Below, piece by piece: positions 13,270 to 21,286 of a stretch of 22,715 bases of DNA (position 1 is the first letter of the stretch; every line of letters begins with the position of its first letter). Position numbers and translations under genes: made by a program. The stretch spans positions 1-22,715 of the forward strand of contig JAIRRP010000067.1 of the NCBI GenBank assembly GCA_031255915.1, written 5' to 3'. The stretch is from Puniceicoccales bacterium. GTDB lineage: Bacteria > Verrucomicrobiota > Verrucomicrobiia > Opitutales > JAIRLG01. A model generated the notes under the pieces. It had not been told where the DNA came from and searched no databases. It saw only the letters and a program-made list of their open reading frames with translations.

Positions 13270-15072
13270 ATGGATAGGATACAGCAATACGGCCGTGGTA
13301 TAGCCATTCCAAGACTGCATAGTCATAGTGCTGTCGAGACGTCTTGTTTGAAGGCATTAACCCAACAACAAAATGAGGTACTCGATAAAATAAAGGATAA
13401 GCTACAATCTATTCCCGGAGGACAGGAATTGACCAAAGAGATCAATAATGCTTTGGCGAAAATAAGGAATAGAGATGCTTCTGGGTTTGAAGACTTGCAG
13501 AAGGCGCTTATGAAGCTGGCCTCAACCCTGGGACGACTTGGTGGTTCTAGAGGTTTGAATATAAAAGATGCGCGGAAAATCTTGGACGCATTCTGCCTGC
13601 CAAGCATTGATCTAGTTCCCGATACCGACCAAACTCGCAATATCGTATCGTCACCCCTTTCTGGGCAAGAACTTTGCGATCTTGTAGATAATTCTATGGA
13701 ACTGGAAAGAGACGTCAAGATGGCTGATGGTGCGTCTGTATTTCAAGGACACGAAGTATTTAACTTACTCGACAATCCAGATTTAGAAAAGCCGATGGCT
13801 GTCGTTTATAAGGGGCAAGATGGAACTCTGATGGCCATAAATGTAGAAGAGGGTGAGGATACTATTTTGCGGGCAAAAGACGGTAAGCCTCAAAGATTGG
13901 ATAATTTTATTAATAATCCCAACAATAAAGATGTACAATTATTGGTCCTGCCGGATTCAGTGGTCCCGGAAAAATTAAAGGCGGCAGCAACGCCCGAAGT
14001 GACGAAGGCTGAACGCCCTCCAGTGGTAATGACAATCGGTGAAGTAAAGTATGCCATCCCTGCGGATGGCATTCCAGCAGGGATGACTGATGAGAATGTC
14101 AAGGAGGAGATTACACGTGGATTAGAGCTTCTAGGACAGATCAATAATCTTGATTCTGGTAGTTTGTTGGAAAATTCACCTATTGGCTCTCGTGAGGATA
14201 TGGTTAGTCTTACGTGGGCGCTGGACGCTAAAGCCTGGAAAGTTAGTCTGGAATTCCAAAGAGGTTCGAGTTCGATGTATGTTTCCGATGAAGACCATAA
14301 GATATATAATGCGCTGAAGGGAGCGAAGGATGAGAACGGTAAATCATTTGCTTATAGTCGTGGAGGGGAGAATGACAGCTCACATTTAAAACCTTTTCCC
14401 ACAAGTAAAGCAACACAGTACGGATTTGATGCTTATGGACCTGGTCAGTCGGCAACAGCACCGAGAGATGTGAAATTATTGCTGCCCTATGGTAGAAATA
14501 CTCTGCTCTTTGGGGAACTTAAGCCCGATGAGACAGGTTTTTCGAAGAATCGAACTTTCATAAAACTGGAAGGAGCCGGAATAGACAGTCGGGTAACGGG
14601 ATTTAGAGCTCGTTGGAATTCCTTAACAAATCTTGTGTCGCATGGATTAGGGTGGGTTAAAAAGGTTCTCCTAAAAATGAATGACTTAACGAGAGGAAAT
14701 GACTTCAGAGAAAACGCAACTCCGGTTTCCAAGATGGTCTCTTCTTTTTTCAAGAATTATGACGGACCGATGGATGAAAATACTTTAAAAGGAATAAAAT
14801 CAGCCGCAGGTCGTGGATTGACGGCGTTAGCCAGACATATTCAGAGTCTAAAAGATGCGCCTTCTACGTCGAATCAAGTTGCTCAGGATATTCAGAATCT
14901 TGAAAACGCAATCAGTGCCAAGCTAGGAGACTCTAGAAAGGGAATTTTAAAAGATTATCAACAGGAAGCGATAAATCAATGGAAGCAAACACCTGAAGGT
15001 CATGGCCAATCAACGCTGGCCTACTTTTCGACCCATGATCAGTCGGGAAAGGAACTGGTGCTTGATTTGTAA
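13270..15072 (+). CDS. Protein of unknown function, 600 residues, possible secreted effector
   Basis: I do not recognise a known family with confidence. The product has no signal peptide or membrane segment, so it is soluble. Residues 1-25 are polar and probably flexible; 26-110 are helical and heptad-like (QQQNEVLDKIKDKLQ). Residues 172-230 look like a beta-rich module (VVYKGQDGTLMAINVEEGEDTIL), and 250-440 hold a compact region ending in LLLPYGRNTLLFGEL (403-417) and NRTFIKLEGAGI (427-438). Residues 441-600 are mostly helical. From memory, not a search, the last pattern recalls modules in type III effectors. The gene is AT-rich: two sampled 60-base lines have 40% GC, against about 48-62% in sampled dnaE lines. 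Start: an ATG at 13240 lies inside the shared promoter box, so I prefer ATG 13270. Confidence 0.75.
   Translation: MDRIQQYGRGIAIPRLHSHSAVETSCLKALTQQQNEVLDKIKDKLQSIPGGQELTKEINNALAKIRNRDASGFEDLQKALMKLASTLGRLGGSRGLNIKDARKILDAFCLPSIDLVPDTDQTRNIVSSPLSGQELCDLVDNSMELERDVKMADGASVFQGHEVFNLLDNPDLEKPMAVVYKGQDGTLMAINVEEGEDTILRAKDGKPQRLDNFINNPNNKDVQLLVLPDSVVPEKLKAAATPEVTKAERPPVVMTIGEVKYAIPADGIPAGMTDENVKEEITRGLELLGQINNLDSGSLLENSPIGSREDMVSLTWALDAKAWKVSLEFQRGSSSMYVSDEDHKIYNALKGAKDENGKSFAYSRGGENDSSHLKPFPTSKATQYGFDAYGPGQSATAPRDVKLLLPYGRNTLLFGELKPDETGFSKNRTFIKLEGAGIDSRVTGFRARWNSLTNLVSHGLGWVKKVLLKMNDLTRGNDFRENATPVSKMVSSFFKNYDGPMDENTLKGIKSAAGRGLTALARHIQSLKDAPSTSNQVAQDIQNLENAISAKLGDSRKGILKDYQQEAINQWKQTPEGHGQSTLAYFSTHDQSGKELVLDL
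14051..14085 (+). repeat. Two overlapping, mutually exclusive perfect 9-bp inverted repeats
   Basis: Stem A: ATGCCATCC (14051-14059) pairs with GGATGGCAT (14064-14072), loop CTGC. Stem B: CATCCCTGC (14055-14063) pairs with GCAGGGATG (14077-14085), loop 13 bases. Both are perfect 9-bp stems and share the bases 14055-14059, so only one can form. They lie in the unknown gene and encode residues 261-272 (YAIPADGIPAGM). Neither is followed by a T-run. Confidence 0.7.
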
Positions 15073-15086
15073 TACAAAATTAAGGA

Positions 15087-18000
15087 TTACCATGGTTGAT
15101 GGTGAAGATTAAGGCTAAAAGCCCGAGCAGCACAGGTCGTAACGGCTTTGGCGGTGATCCCCATCTTCTTCACCGCCTGGAAACGCTGTTTCAGGGTGCG
15201 GAAGCGCGACAAGTCGAAGCCGCATGACGATGAAGCGGGAAGAGGAAGCTTTAGGACTTGCTCTTCGTCGGGAAAATGAAAGAGGAGACGGACGGGAATG
15301 CTACCTTTCGTCTGCTGGAGTTCCCCGTGAAGCGCTTCGAGAAAGGCATCGAGGTCGGTGGCGGAGGCATCCAGTTCCCAATGAACTTCCTGAACGAGCT
15401 GCGGAAGTGCTTCGGAGAGGATTTGGGCATCCGTGACGCTGAGGCGTACTTCCTCGTTCTGCCGCCGAATGCTTCCCTGAACCAGAAAACTATTCCCTTC
15501 TGCCAATCGGTGGGCGATGCGCTCGTAGGTATCCGGAAAGCAATTCATGGCCCAGACGTGGTCGCGGGTTTCCAGGTCGAAGCTTGCCCATGGCCGCTGA
15601 TCTTTTTGCGTAAATCGCTTTTGAAAATTATGCAAGATGCCGCAAAGACGGAAGGGAGTGAGATGGGCCTGTTCCGCAAGAGTGTGCTCCGCAGGTGAAT
15701 TGATGGCTTCCAGGATATGCTCGTAAAGATCAAGGGGATGACCGGTGACGTAGAATCCCAATAGCTCCTTCTCGTGGCGCCATTTTTCGTGTGGCGGCAT
15801 TGCGGAATGGGCATTAGGTGTGGTATGTGCTGTGGCATTCTCAGCCGTTACCGTCGCTTCTTCCAAAAAGTCGAAAAGTTGAGATTGTCCTCTATCCCGA
15901 TCTTTTTGCAGCGAAGATGCCTCGGCCATGGTTGCATCGAGGGTATCCAGCAGGTATTGTCGATCCTCTTCCCAGTTGTCAAAAGTGCCGCATTTGATGA
16001 GGCATTCCAATACGCGTTTATTGATGACCCGAAGGTCGATGCGATGGATGAAATCCCGAAAGTTCTTAAAAGGGCCATTGCGTTCCCGTTCGGAGAGAAT
16101 GCTCTGGGAAGCGGCTTCACCAACGCCCTTGATGGCGGCTAATCCAAATCGGATGCAGCATTTTTCCAGATTAGGCGTAAAGTCTTCGAAGGACTCGTTG
16201 ATGTCCGGTGCGAGTATCGGAATGGTCATCCGTCGGCATTCGGCGATGAATCCGGCAGTCTTGTCAGCATTGCCCAGTTCTGCCGAGAGCAGTGACGCCA
16301 TGAAGGCGACGGGATAGTTCGCTTTTAGATAGGCCGTCTGGTAGGCGATGATGGCGTAGGCCGTGGAGTGGGATTTGTTGAACCCGTAGCCGGCAAATTT
16401 TTCCAAAATATCGAAAATCTCTTCCGCTTTGGCCTTGGCGATGCGGTGATGTTCATGGGCGCCTTTGATAAAAACGGCCCGCTGCTTTGCCATTTCCTCG
16501 GCTTTTTTCTTGCCCATGGCCCGCCGCAAAATATCAGCTCCACCGAGGGTATAGCCGGCGATGACACGCGCCGCTTCCATGACCTGTTCCTGATAGACGA
16601 GTATGCCGTAAGTCTCTTTACAGATCTGTTCCAGAAGTGGATGCGGATATTTGATTTTTGAGGGATCTTTTTTTCCGGCAACATAGGCCGGAATCCATTC
16701 CATGGGCCCCGGACGGTACAGGGCACTCAGGGCACTGATCTCCTCGATGTTGGAAATTTCAAACTTTCGGCAAAGGGAACGCATACCGTCGGATTCCAGC
16801 TGAAAAATACCGGTGGTTTCGCCGCTGTTGAGCAGGGCATAGGTCGCCACATCGTTCAGCGGAATATTCAGAACATGAAATTCAGGCTGCTGTGTAAGCA
16901 CCTGTACATGTCGCTCGACATCGGCGATGACCGTGAGGGTCTTGAGGCCCAGGAAGTCCATTTTAAGCAGGCCCAATTCTCCCACCGGTTCCATGGAAAA
17001 CTGTGTCGTCAGGCTGCCTTCCTGCAGGCATACCGGAATGTGTTGCTCGATCGGCCGATCGGAAATCAGGATACCGCAGGCATGAGAACCGGTATTGCGC
17101 ACCATTCCTTCGATGATTTTCCCCTCTTCGATGATCTTCTGAGCTACGAGATTTCGCCGTACTTCCTGCTGAAGTTCTGGAGATTTCTGCAGTGCCGCCT
17201 CCAGCGTGATCTTCAGGTCATCCGGTACCATTTTCGCCATGCGGTTGGCTTCGGCGTAGGGAATATCGTGGACACGACAGAGGTCGCGAAGGACCATTTT
17301 AGCCCCAAAAGTTCCAAAGGTAATGATATTGGCCACGTTGTCGGGACCATATTTTTGTCGTACGTAATCAATCACTTCTTCGCGCCGACGCATGCAGAAA
17401 TCGATGTCGAAATCCGGTGGCGAGATGCGTTCCGGATTGAGAAAACGCTCGAAGAGTAGGCCAAAGGCAATGGGGTCGACATCGGTGATGTGGAGGACGT
17501 AGGCGACTAAACAACCGGCACCGGAACCGCGACCAGGGCCTACGGAAATGTGGTGTTTCTTGGCCCAGGCGATGAAGTCCCAGACGATGAGGAAGTAGTC
17601 GAGGAACCCGGTCGATTCGATGACCCGTAGCTCATAGTCCAGGCGTTCACAGAGCATCTTTTGGCGTCGAGAGGAAGCATTTTGGGTTTCTATTGCTGAG
17701 TCCGGGCCTTGGTAAGTAACGCCATAGCGTTCCTGGAGGCCCTGGAGGCAGAGAGTCCGCAGGTGAACGACGTGATCTTCCTTGTAAAGGGTGGCCTCTT
17801 CGGCACTTTGTCGAAAGACAGGATAGTGGTTCTCGCCATAGGGCAGCTGGAAATCGCAAGATTCGGCGACCCGAAGGGTATTGTCCAGCGCATCCGGACG
17901 TTCGCCGAAAATGGCCTCCATTTCTGTCCGCGATTTGATATAAAATTGGCGCGATGCCATGCGCATGCGCTCGGTGTCTGACACTCGGGATGCCGTCTGG

Positions 18001-18668
18001 ATGCAGAGGAGAGCATCCTGCGCTTCCCAGTCCCTGGCCTCCACATAGTGCGCATCGTTGGTGGCGACAACGGGAACTTTTGCTTCATCCGCTAATCGGA
18101 AGAGCTGTGGCAGGATTTCCGCCTGTTCTGGCATGCCGTGGTTCTGGACTTCCACGAAGAGGCGATCGCGGCCGAAAATATCGATGAGGCGATGGAGTCC
18201 CGACTTCGCTTCGTCATAAAGTCCTTTTCGGATCATGTCCGAGAGATAACCCTGTAGACAGCCCGTGAGACATAGAAGGTCTTTCGAATACTCGGCAATC
18301 GTCTGCCAATTGATACGTGGTTTGTAGTAAAATCCCTGGGTATGGGCTATGGAGACGAGATGCGACAGATTGCGATAACCTTCCAGCGTCTGGGCGATTA
18401 ACCCCATATGGTAGAGCGGAAAACGCTCCCGGACTCGGAAATCTTCTTCGAAAAGCGTGTAAAATTCACAGCCGATAATGGGTTTAATGGCATACTTTTT
18501 AGCTTCCTTAAAAAACGAAGGTATCGCAAAGACGTTGCCGTGATCCGTCATGGCGACAGCTGGCATACCGAGCCTATGGACGTGCTGAAAAAGTCGATCG
18601 ATGCGACAAGCCCCATCGAGTAAGCTGTAGTCGGTATGGACGTGAAGATGGACGAAGTTTTTCTCCAT
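15087..18668 (-). CDS. dnaE: DNA polymerase III subunit alpha
   Basis: The replicative polymerase's catalytic subunit. The 1193-residue product starts MEKNFVHLHVHTDYSLLDGAC, the PHP domain. Its metal-binding positions appear intact: H7, H9, D42/H43 (TDHGN), E68, H109, C137, D205 and H207 (NDAHYV). In the palm, catalytic D421 and D423 lie in PDFDIDF and D571 in KMDFLGLKT. Other markers are GPGRGSGAGCLVAYVLH, RPGPMEWIPAYVAGKK and GYGFNKSHSTAYA, followed by C-terminal HhH and OB-fold segments (FRLCGILHNF). No intein or insertion is seen. Its 3' end converges on the unknown gene, 14 bases away. The ATG is preceded by a weak purine tract, but the PHP start fits the family. Confidence 0.97.
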   Translation of the reverse strand: MEKNFVHLHVHTDYSLLDGACRIDRLFQHVHRLGMPAVAMTDHGNVFAIPSFFKEAKKYAIKPIIGCEFYTLFEEDFRVRERFPLYHMGLIAQTLEGYRNLSHLVSIAHTQGFYYKPRINWQTIAEYSKDLLCLTGCLQGYLSDMIRKGLYDEAKSGLHRLIDIFGRDRLFVEVQNHGMPEQAEILPQLFRLADEAKVPVVATNDAHYVEARDWEAQDALLCIQTASRVSDTERMRMASRQFYIKSRTEMEAIFGERPDALDNTLRVAESCDFQLPYGENHYPVFRQSAEEATLYKEDHVVHLRTLCLQGLQERYGVTYQGPDSAIETQNASSRRQKMLCERLDYELRVIESTGFLDYFLIVWDFIAWAKKHHISVGPGRGSGAGCLVAYVLHITDVDPIAFGLLFERFLNPERISPPDFDIDFCMRRREEVIDYVRQKYGPDNVANIITFGTFGAKMVLRDLCRVHDIPYAEANRMAKMVPDDLKITLEAALQKSPELQQEVRRNLVAQKIIEEGKIIEGMVRNTGSHACGILISDRPIEQHIPVCLQEGSLTTQFSMEPVGELGLLKMDFLGLKTLTVIADVERHVQVLTQQPEFHVLNIPLNDVATYALLNSGETTGIFQLESDGMRSLCRKFEISNIEEISALSALYRPGPMEWIPAYVAGKKDPSKIKYPHPLLEQICKETYGILVYQEQVMEAARVIAGYTLGGADILRRAMGKKKAEEMAKQRAVFIKGAHEHHRIAKAKAEEIFDILEKFAGYGFNKSHSTAYAIIAYQTAYLKANYPVAFMASLLSAELGNADKTAGFIAECRRMTIPILAPDINESFEDFTPNLEKCCIRFGLAAIKGVGEAASQSILSERERNGPFKNFRDFIHRIDLRVINKRVLECLIKCGTFDNWEEDRQYLLDTLDATMAEASSLQKDRDRGQSQLFDFLEEATVTAENATAHTTPNAHSAMPPHEKWRHEKELLGFYVTGHPLDLYEHILEAINSPAEHTLAEQAHLTPFRLCGILHNFQKRFTQKDQRPWASFDLETRDHVWAMNCFPDTYERIAHRLAEGNSFLVQGSIRRQNEEVRLSVTDAQILSEALPQLVQEVHWELDASATDLDAFLEALHGELQQTKGSIPVRLLFHFPDEEQVLKLPLPASSSCGFDLSRFRTLKQRFQAVKKMGITAKAVTTCAARAFSLNLHHQPW

Positions 18669-18913
18669 GATGGAGTGTATTTAAAGGCAAGAGGATCCTT
18701 GGGAAAGCTATTTAAAGATCAAGAGCCCTTAATAGCCATTGCGCGACGGTTATTTTTAATGAAAATTCCAAGGCATCTCGGTTCGCCAGAAGCAAAGAAA
18801 TATGAGCACTCTTTGCGAATGTGGATCCGAGTACCCGCTGCTAAAAGCGAAAAAGACCTTTAGATGTCTCTAAAGATCTTCCCACCTTATGGAAACAAAA
18901 AATTCTTCTAGCT
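18669..18913. other. 245-base intergenic region between dnaE and the barrel gene
   Basis: This region lies between the dnaE start (- strand) and the end of the barrel gene. Its right part holds the minus-strand terminator at 18841-18880. The dnaE promoter should be in 18669-18830, but I see no hexamer pair that I would defend. A + strand frame across this stretch overlaps the dnaE start, has no ribosome-binding site, and runs into the terminator; I do not call it a gene. Confidence 0.5.
18841..18880 (-). terminator. Intrinsic terminator of the barrel gene
   Basis: Read on the - strand, AAGATCTTTAGA (18880-18869), loop GACA, then TCTAAAGGTCTT (18864-18853) form a 12-bp stem with one G-U wobble, followed by TTTCGCTTTT. 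It starts about 33 bases after the stop codon of the barrel gene and would end its transcript before dnaE. On the + strand the same stem is followed by CCC, so it is not a terminator in that direction. Confidence 0.75.
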
Positions 18914-19741
18914 TCAAAAGTTACATTCTACAGAAGTAGAGAACCAGATGAAATTTTTGTGATTTTTCTCGGAGAGCTTGGCAGTCCAAATCTTCTTTGC
19001 ATTGGCTCCTTCATAGCGAGCACCTGTCTGTATCTTTACGCTTTCCCTAAGGATGTAAACGATGATGTCTGCTCCGGCCCCGTAATAAAAATAGCCCTTC
19101 TTAAATCCATCAAATACGCTTCCGCTCCTAAGGGCACTCTTGAGTCCAAGCGGTCGCTTAGTTTTATCATAGCCTATCTTTGTAAAGAGATCTACAGCGA
19201 AACCATTGGCCCCTACAGAGGAAAGGTCATAGAGATAATTTGCTTTTCCCTCTAAATTATGCCTCTTTTGCGTGATGTCGTAAGAGTAATAGACCGAAGG
19301 ATTGAGGAATACATCCGCTATGAAACCGAGGTAAATCTCTTCGCCGTGTCTTTTAACATCTCTCCTGGGTAAAGACTTTACCCAACTAAATCTATTTCTG
19401 TATTTGTGGTGGATAAGTCCCGCATCCACGGCAAATATATCGGCAAATTCATAGGAAGCTCCTAGGTAATAGTCATATTTAGCGAAACGGGAGTCTTTAA
19501 CGCCCAAGAAAGCCTTATTGCCAAAGTAAATGTCTCCTTCATCAAAGAGAGAAGTGCTGATTTCGATTTTTGGTGAGAAAACCTGCTGATTCAATTTAGC
19601 ACCGCGATAGACGTATTCGGTGTCGAAACGACAACTCGTGTCGAGTGACAATTCAGGAAGTTTAAAACCACACTCGGCATGCAAAAATCCCACAGAAAGG
19701 ATCCCTGCCAAGGTGGCCATTAGTTTTTTGTTCGTGTTCAT
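18914..19741 (-). CDS. Putative outer-membrane beta-barrel protein (TorF/Gcw_chp-like)
   Basis: The 275-residue product has a Sec signal peptide (MNTNKKLMATLAGILSVGFLHA, likely cut before E23). The rest is rich in alternating, aromatic beta-strand sequence: DTEYVYRGAKLNQQVFSPKIEISTSLF, YDYYLGASYEFADIFAVDAGLIHHKYRNR, NPSVYYSYDITQ. It ends IWFSTSVECNF, with a terminal phenylalanine, as expected for a BAM substrate. The EYVYRG opening recalls the TorF/Gcw_chp putative porin family; this is a resemblance, not a search result. A lipobox is absent (HAEC lacks the -3 leucine). One sampled line has 40% GC, like the unknown gene at 13270. A shared promoter element lies upstream and a terminator downstream, so it seems to be monocistronic. 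Confidence 0.8.
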   Translation of the reverse strand: MNTNKKLMATLAGILSVGFLHAECGFKLPELSLDTSCRFDTEYVYRGAKLNQQVFSPKIEISTSLFDEGDIYFGNKAFLGVKDSRFAKYDYYLGASYEFADIFAVDAGLIHHKYRNRFSWVKSLPRRDVKRHGEEIYLGFIADVFLNPSVYYSYDITQKRHNLEGKANYLYDLSSVGANGFAVDLFTKIGYDKTKRPLGLKSALRSGSVFDGFKKGYFYYGAGADIIVYILRESVKIQTGARYEGANAKKIWTAKLSEKNHKNFIWFSTSVECNF

Positions 19742-19769
19742 GTGGTTTTATGCAATTAATCTGGAAAAT

Positions 19770-19803
19770 AATATAAGAAATAATTCTCACTTTACCAGTA
19801 AAA
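19770..19803 (-). promoter_or_regulatory. Promoter-like element shared with the gene at 13270-15072
   Basis: On the - strand, TTTTACTGGTAA (19803-19792) is followed by exactly 16 bases and TATATT (19775-19770). The box differs by one base from the box before the unknown gene (TTTTACTGGCAA), and the spacing to the -10 is the same. A start site about 7 bases after the -10 would leave a leader of about 20 bases before the barrel gene ATG at 19741. Confidence 0.6.
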
Positions 19804-19859
19804 GATGATTTAGGACGGATTTTTACACTTTGCAATAAAATCTTCTTAAGACAGACGTT

Positions 19860-21110
19860 TTATTGCCCAGAAAATCCTTCGATAATTACGACGAGTGGCA
19901 AGAAAAGACCGATGACGATGGAACCGACGAATCCGGCTAAAAATAAGATCAACATAGGTTCGAGCAATTTTGTCATGCGTTCGATGCTTCCGTTGAGTTG
20001 ATATTCGTAATTCTCGGCAATGCGATTCATCATCGCTCCGATTGTCCCAGAACGATCGCCGACAGAGATCAATCCCTGTGCTGTGGGTGGGAGGATATGG
20101 TGCCGTCCCATGGCTTCTGACAGAGTCATGCCATGGGCGAGGTCATTGAGCGCATGCTGTAGCGATTGGCGAATGGTGGCACTTTTTACGATTTCTCTGG
20201 CGAGTCGCAATGATTCCATCAGAGGTGAGCCGCAATGAAGCAGTTCTCCGAAGGTTCTGGAGAAGAGGATGATATTCCACTCGACGATGATCGATCTCAG
20301 TACGGGAATTTTGAGGAGCATTCGATCATAGAGGAGCTGAAAGAATTTCCATTTTCGCAGTGAAAGCAGCAATAGAAAACTGCAAAATACAGTGGTGGTA
20401 ATGAGTTTCCAATGCTGCAACAAACAATGGCTAGATCGAAGGATAATAGCTGTAAATATCGGCATCCCGTGAGGGCCGATCTGTTCAGAAAGAATTTCCT
20501 CGAACCGGGGAATTACAAAAAGCGTCAGTAAAAGAACAATTACCGTGGAAACAAACAAGACGGTCAAAGGATAAAATGATGCCGAGATCAGGGTTTTACG
20601 TATGCGTGCACTTTTGGCGCTTAATTCCGAGAGACGCATGAGCGCTTTCGGCAATTTCCCTACGGATTCACCAGATCGAACCATTGCTATTTCATAAGAC
20701 TCGAATTCATCCTCCATGGAGGCGAGGGCTTCGGAGAGGTCTTTCCCTGATTCGACGTGCTGGATCAGGTGCCGTAGGGCACCAGCCATGCAGGAAAAGC
20801 GCGATCCCTGTTCCAGGAGAATCGCAAGACTGGGCCGTAGTTCCATACCAGAATCCATGAGGATGGCCAGCTGTTGAATGAGGTGTGATTTCTGTTCTCG
20901 AGAAAGATGCTTTTTTTGAAAATGCCGAGCCAATGTCTTCTTGGGAGGACGTGAATTTTCGTCTGAAATTTTTGGCTTTAGTTCCTTGAGGAGAAGGATG
21001 CTATGGCCGGCTTCTAGGAATTGCTTTTCAAGATTCTCTTTATTGTCACCTTCGATTTTCCCATAAAATCGTTTTCCGGTTTTATCTCTTGTTATGTAGC
21101 GAAAAAGCAT
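19860..21110 (-). CDS. Type II secretion / type IV pilus inner-membrane protein GspF/PilC-like
   Basis: GspF/PilC proteins are inner-membrane platform components that work with the GspE/PilB ATPase in type II secretion or type IV pilus assembly. From ATG 21110 the product is 416 residues with two T2SSF domains. The first (about 73-200) has QKSHLIQQLAILMDSGMELRPSLAIL, and the second (about 283-405) has FSRTFGELLHCGSPLMESLRLAREI and ISVGDRSGTIGAMMNRIAENYEY. Membrane segments are visible at FYPLTVLFVSTVIVLLLTLFVIPRF and MLILFLAGFVGSIVIGLFLPLVVII. A TTG at 21128 in frame is possible but less likely. No GspE, GspG or other pilus gene is in the window, so it is an orphan here. Confidence 0.93.
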   Translation of the reverse strand: MLFRYITRDKTGKRFYGKIEGDNKENLEKQFLEAGHSILLLKELKPKISDENSRPPKKTLARHFQKKHLSREQKSHLIQQLAILMDSGMELRPSLAILLEQGSRFSCMAGALRHLIQHVESGKDLSEALASMEDEFESYEIAMVRSGESVGKLPKALMRLSELSAKSARIRKTLISASFYPLTVLFVSTVIVLLLTLFVIPRFEEILSEQIGPHGMPIFTAIILRSSHCLLQHWKLITTTVFCSFLLLLSLRKWKFFQLLYDRMLLKIPVLRSIIVEWNIILFSRTFGELLHCGSPLMESLRLAREIVKSATIRQSLQHALNDLAHGMTLSEAMGRHHILPPTAQGLISVGDRSGTIGAMMNRIAENYEYQLNGSIERMTKLLEPMLILFLAGFVGSIVIGLFLPLVVIIEGFSGQ

Positions 21111-21141
21111 GATCCCAAACCGCGGCAAACGGTAAAATGAG

Positions 21142-21178
21142 GTGTTGGATTGTCGAGGATTGAATCCTCTGCCAACGC
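21142..21178. other. Nested inverted repeat in the gspF-ffh intergenic region
   Basis: GAGGATT (21155-21161) and AATCCTC (21163-21169) form a perfect 7-bp stem around one base. Around them, 21142-21148 (GTGTTGG) pairs with 21172-21178 (CCAACGC), 7 bp with one T-G wobble. The whole is 37 bases, too short for a tRNA, with no T-run after it. It lies in the divergent region between gspF and ffh. Confidence 0.55.
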
Positions 21179-21286
21179 GTTTATTCCTTGCAAGTAGGTT
21201 GTGAAGGATACGACCTTTACATTTGTAAGAATTTTGCTGAACTTTACGATCAGTGAAAGTCTGGTAGGCTTTCAGAGAAAAACACG

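Noticed and set aside
18663..18675. CTCCAT-G-ATGGAG inverted repeat over the dnaE start codon
   Set aside because: It is short (6-bp arms) and can be explained by the start codon plus the GAG that encodes Glu2; no other regulatory feature is present.
18636..18863. 75-codon + strand frame across the dnaE start region
   Set aside because: It overlaps the well-supported dnaE start in antisense, has no ribosome-binding site, and overlaps the minus-strand terminator at its 3' end.
18914..19741. Lipoprotein signal at the barrel protein N-terminus (cysteine after HAE)
   Set aside because: A lipobox requires a leucine-like residue at -3; here it is histidine. The sequence fits a signal peptidase I site after HA instead.
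21142..21178. tRNA or tRNA remnant (GGATTGAATCC resembles a T-arm)
   Set aside because: The T-loop TTCRA pattern is not matched, the D and anticodon arms are absent, and the element is only 37 bases long.
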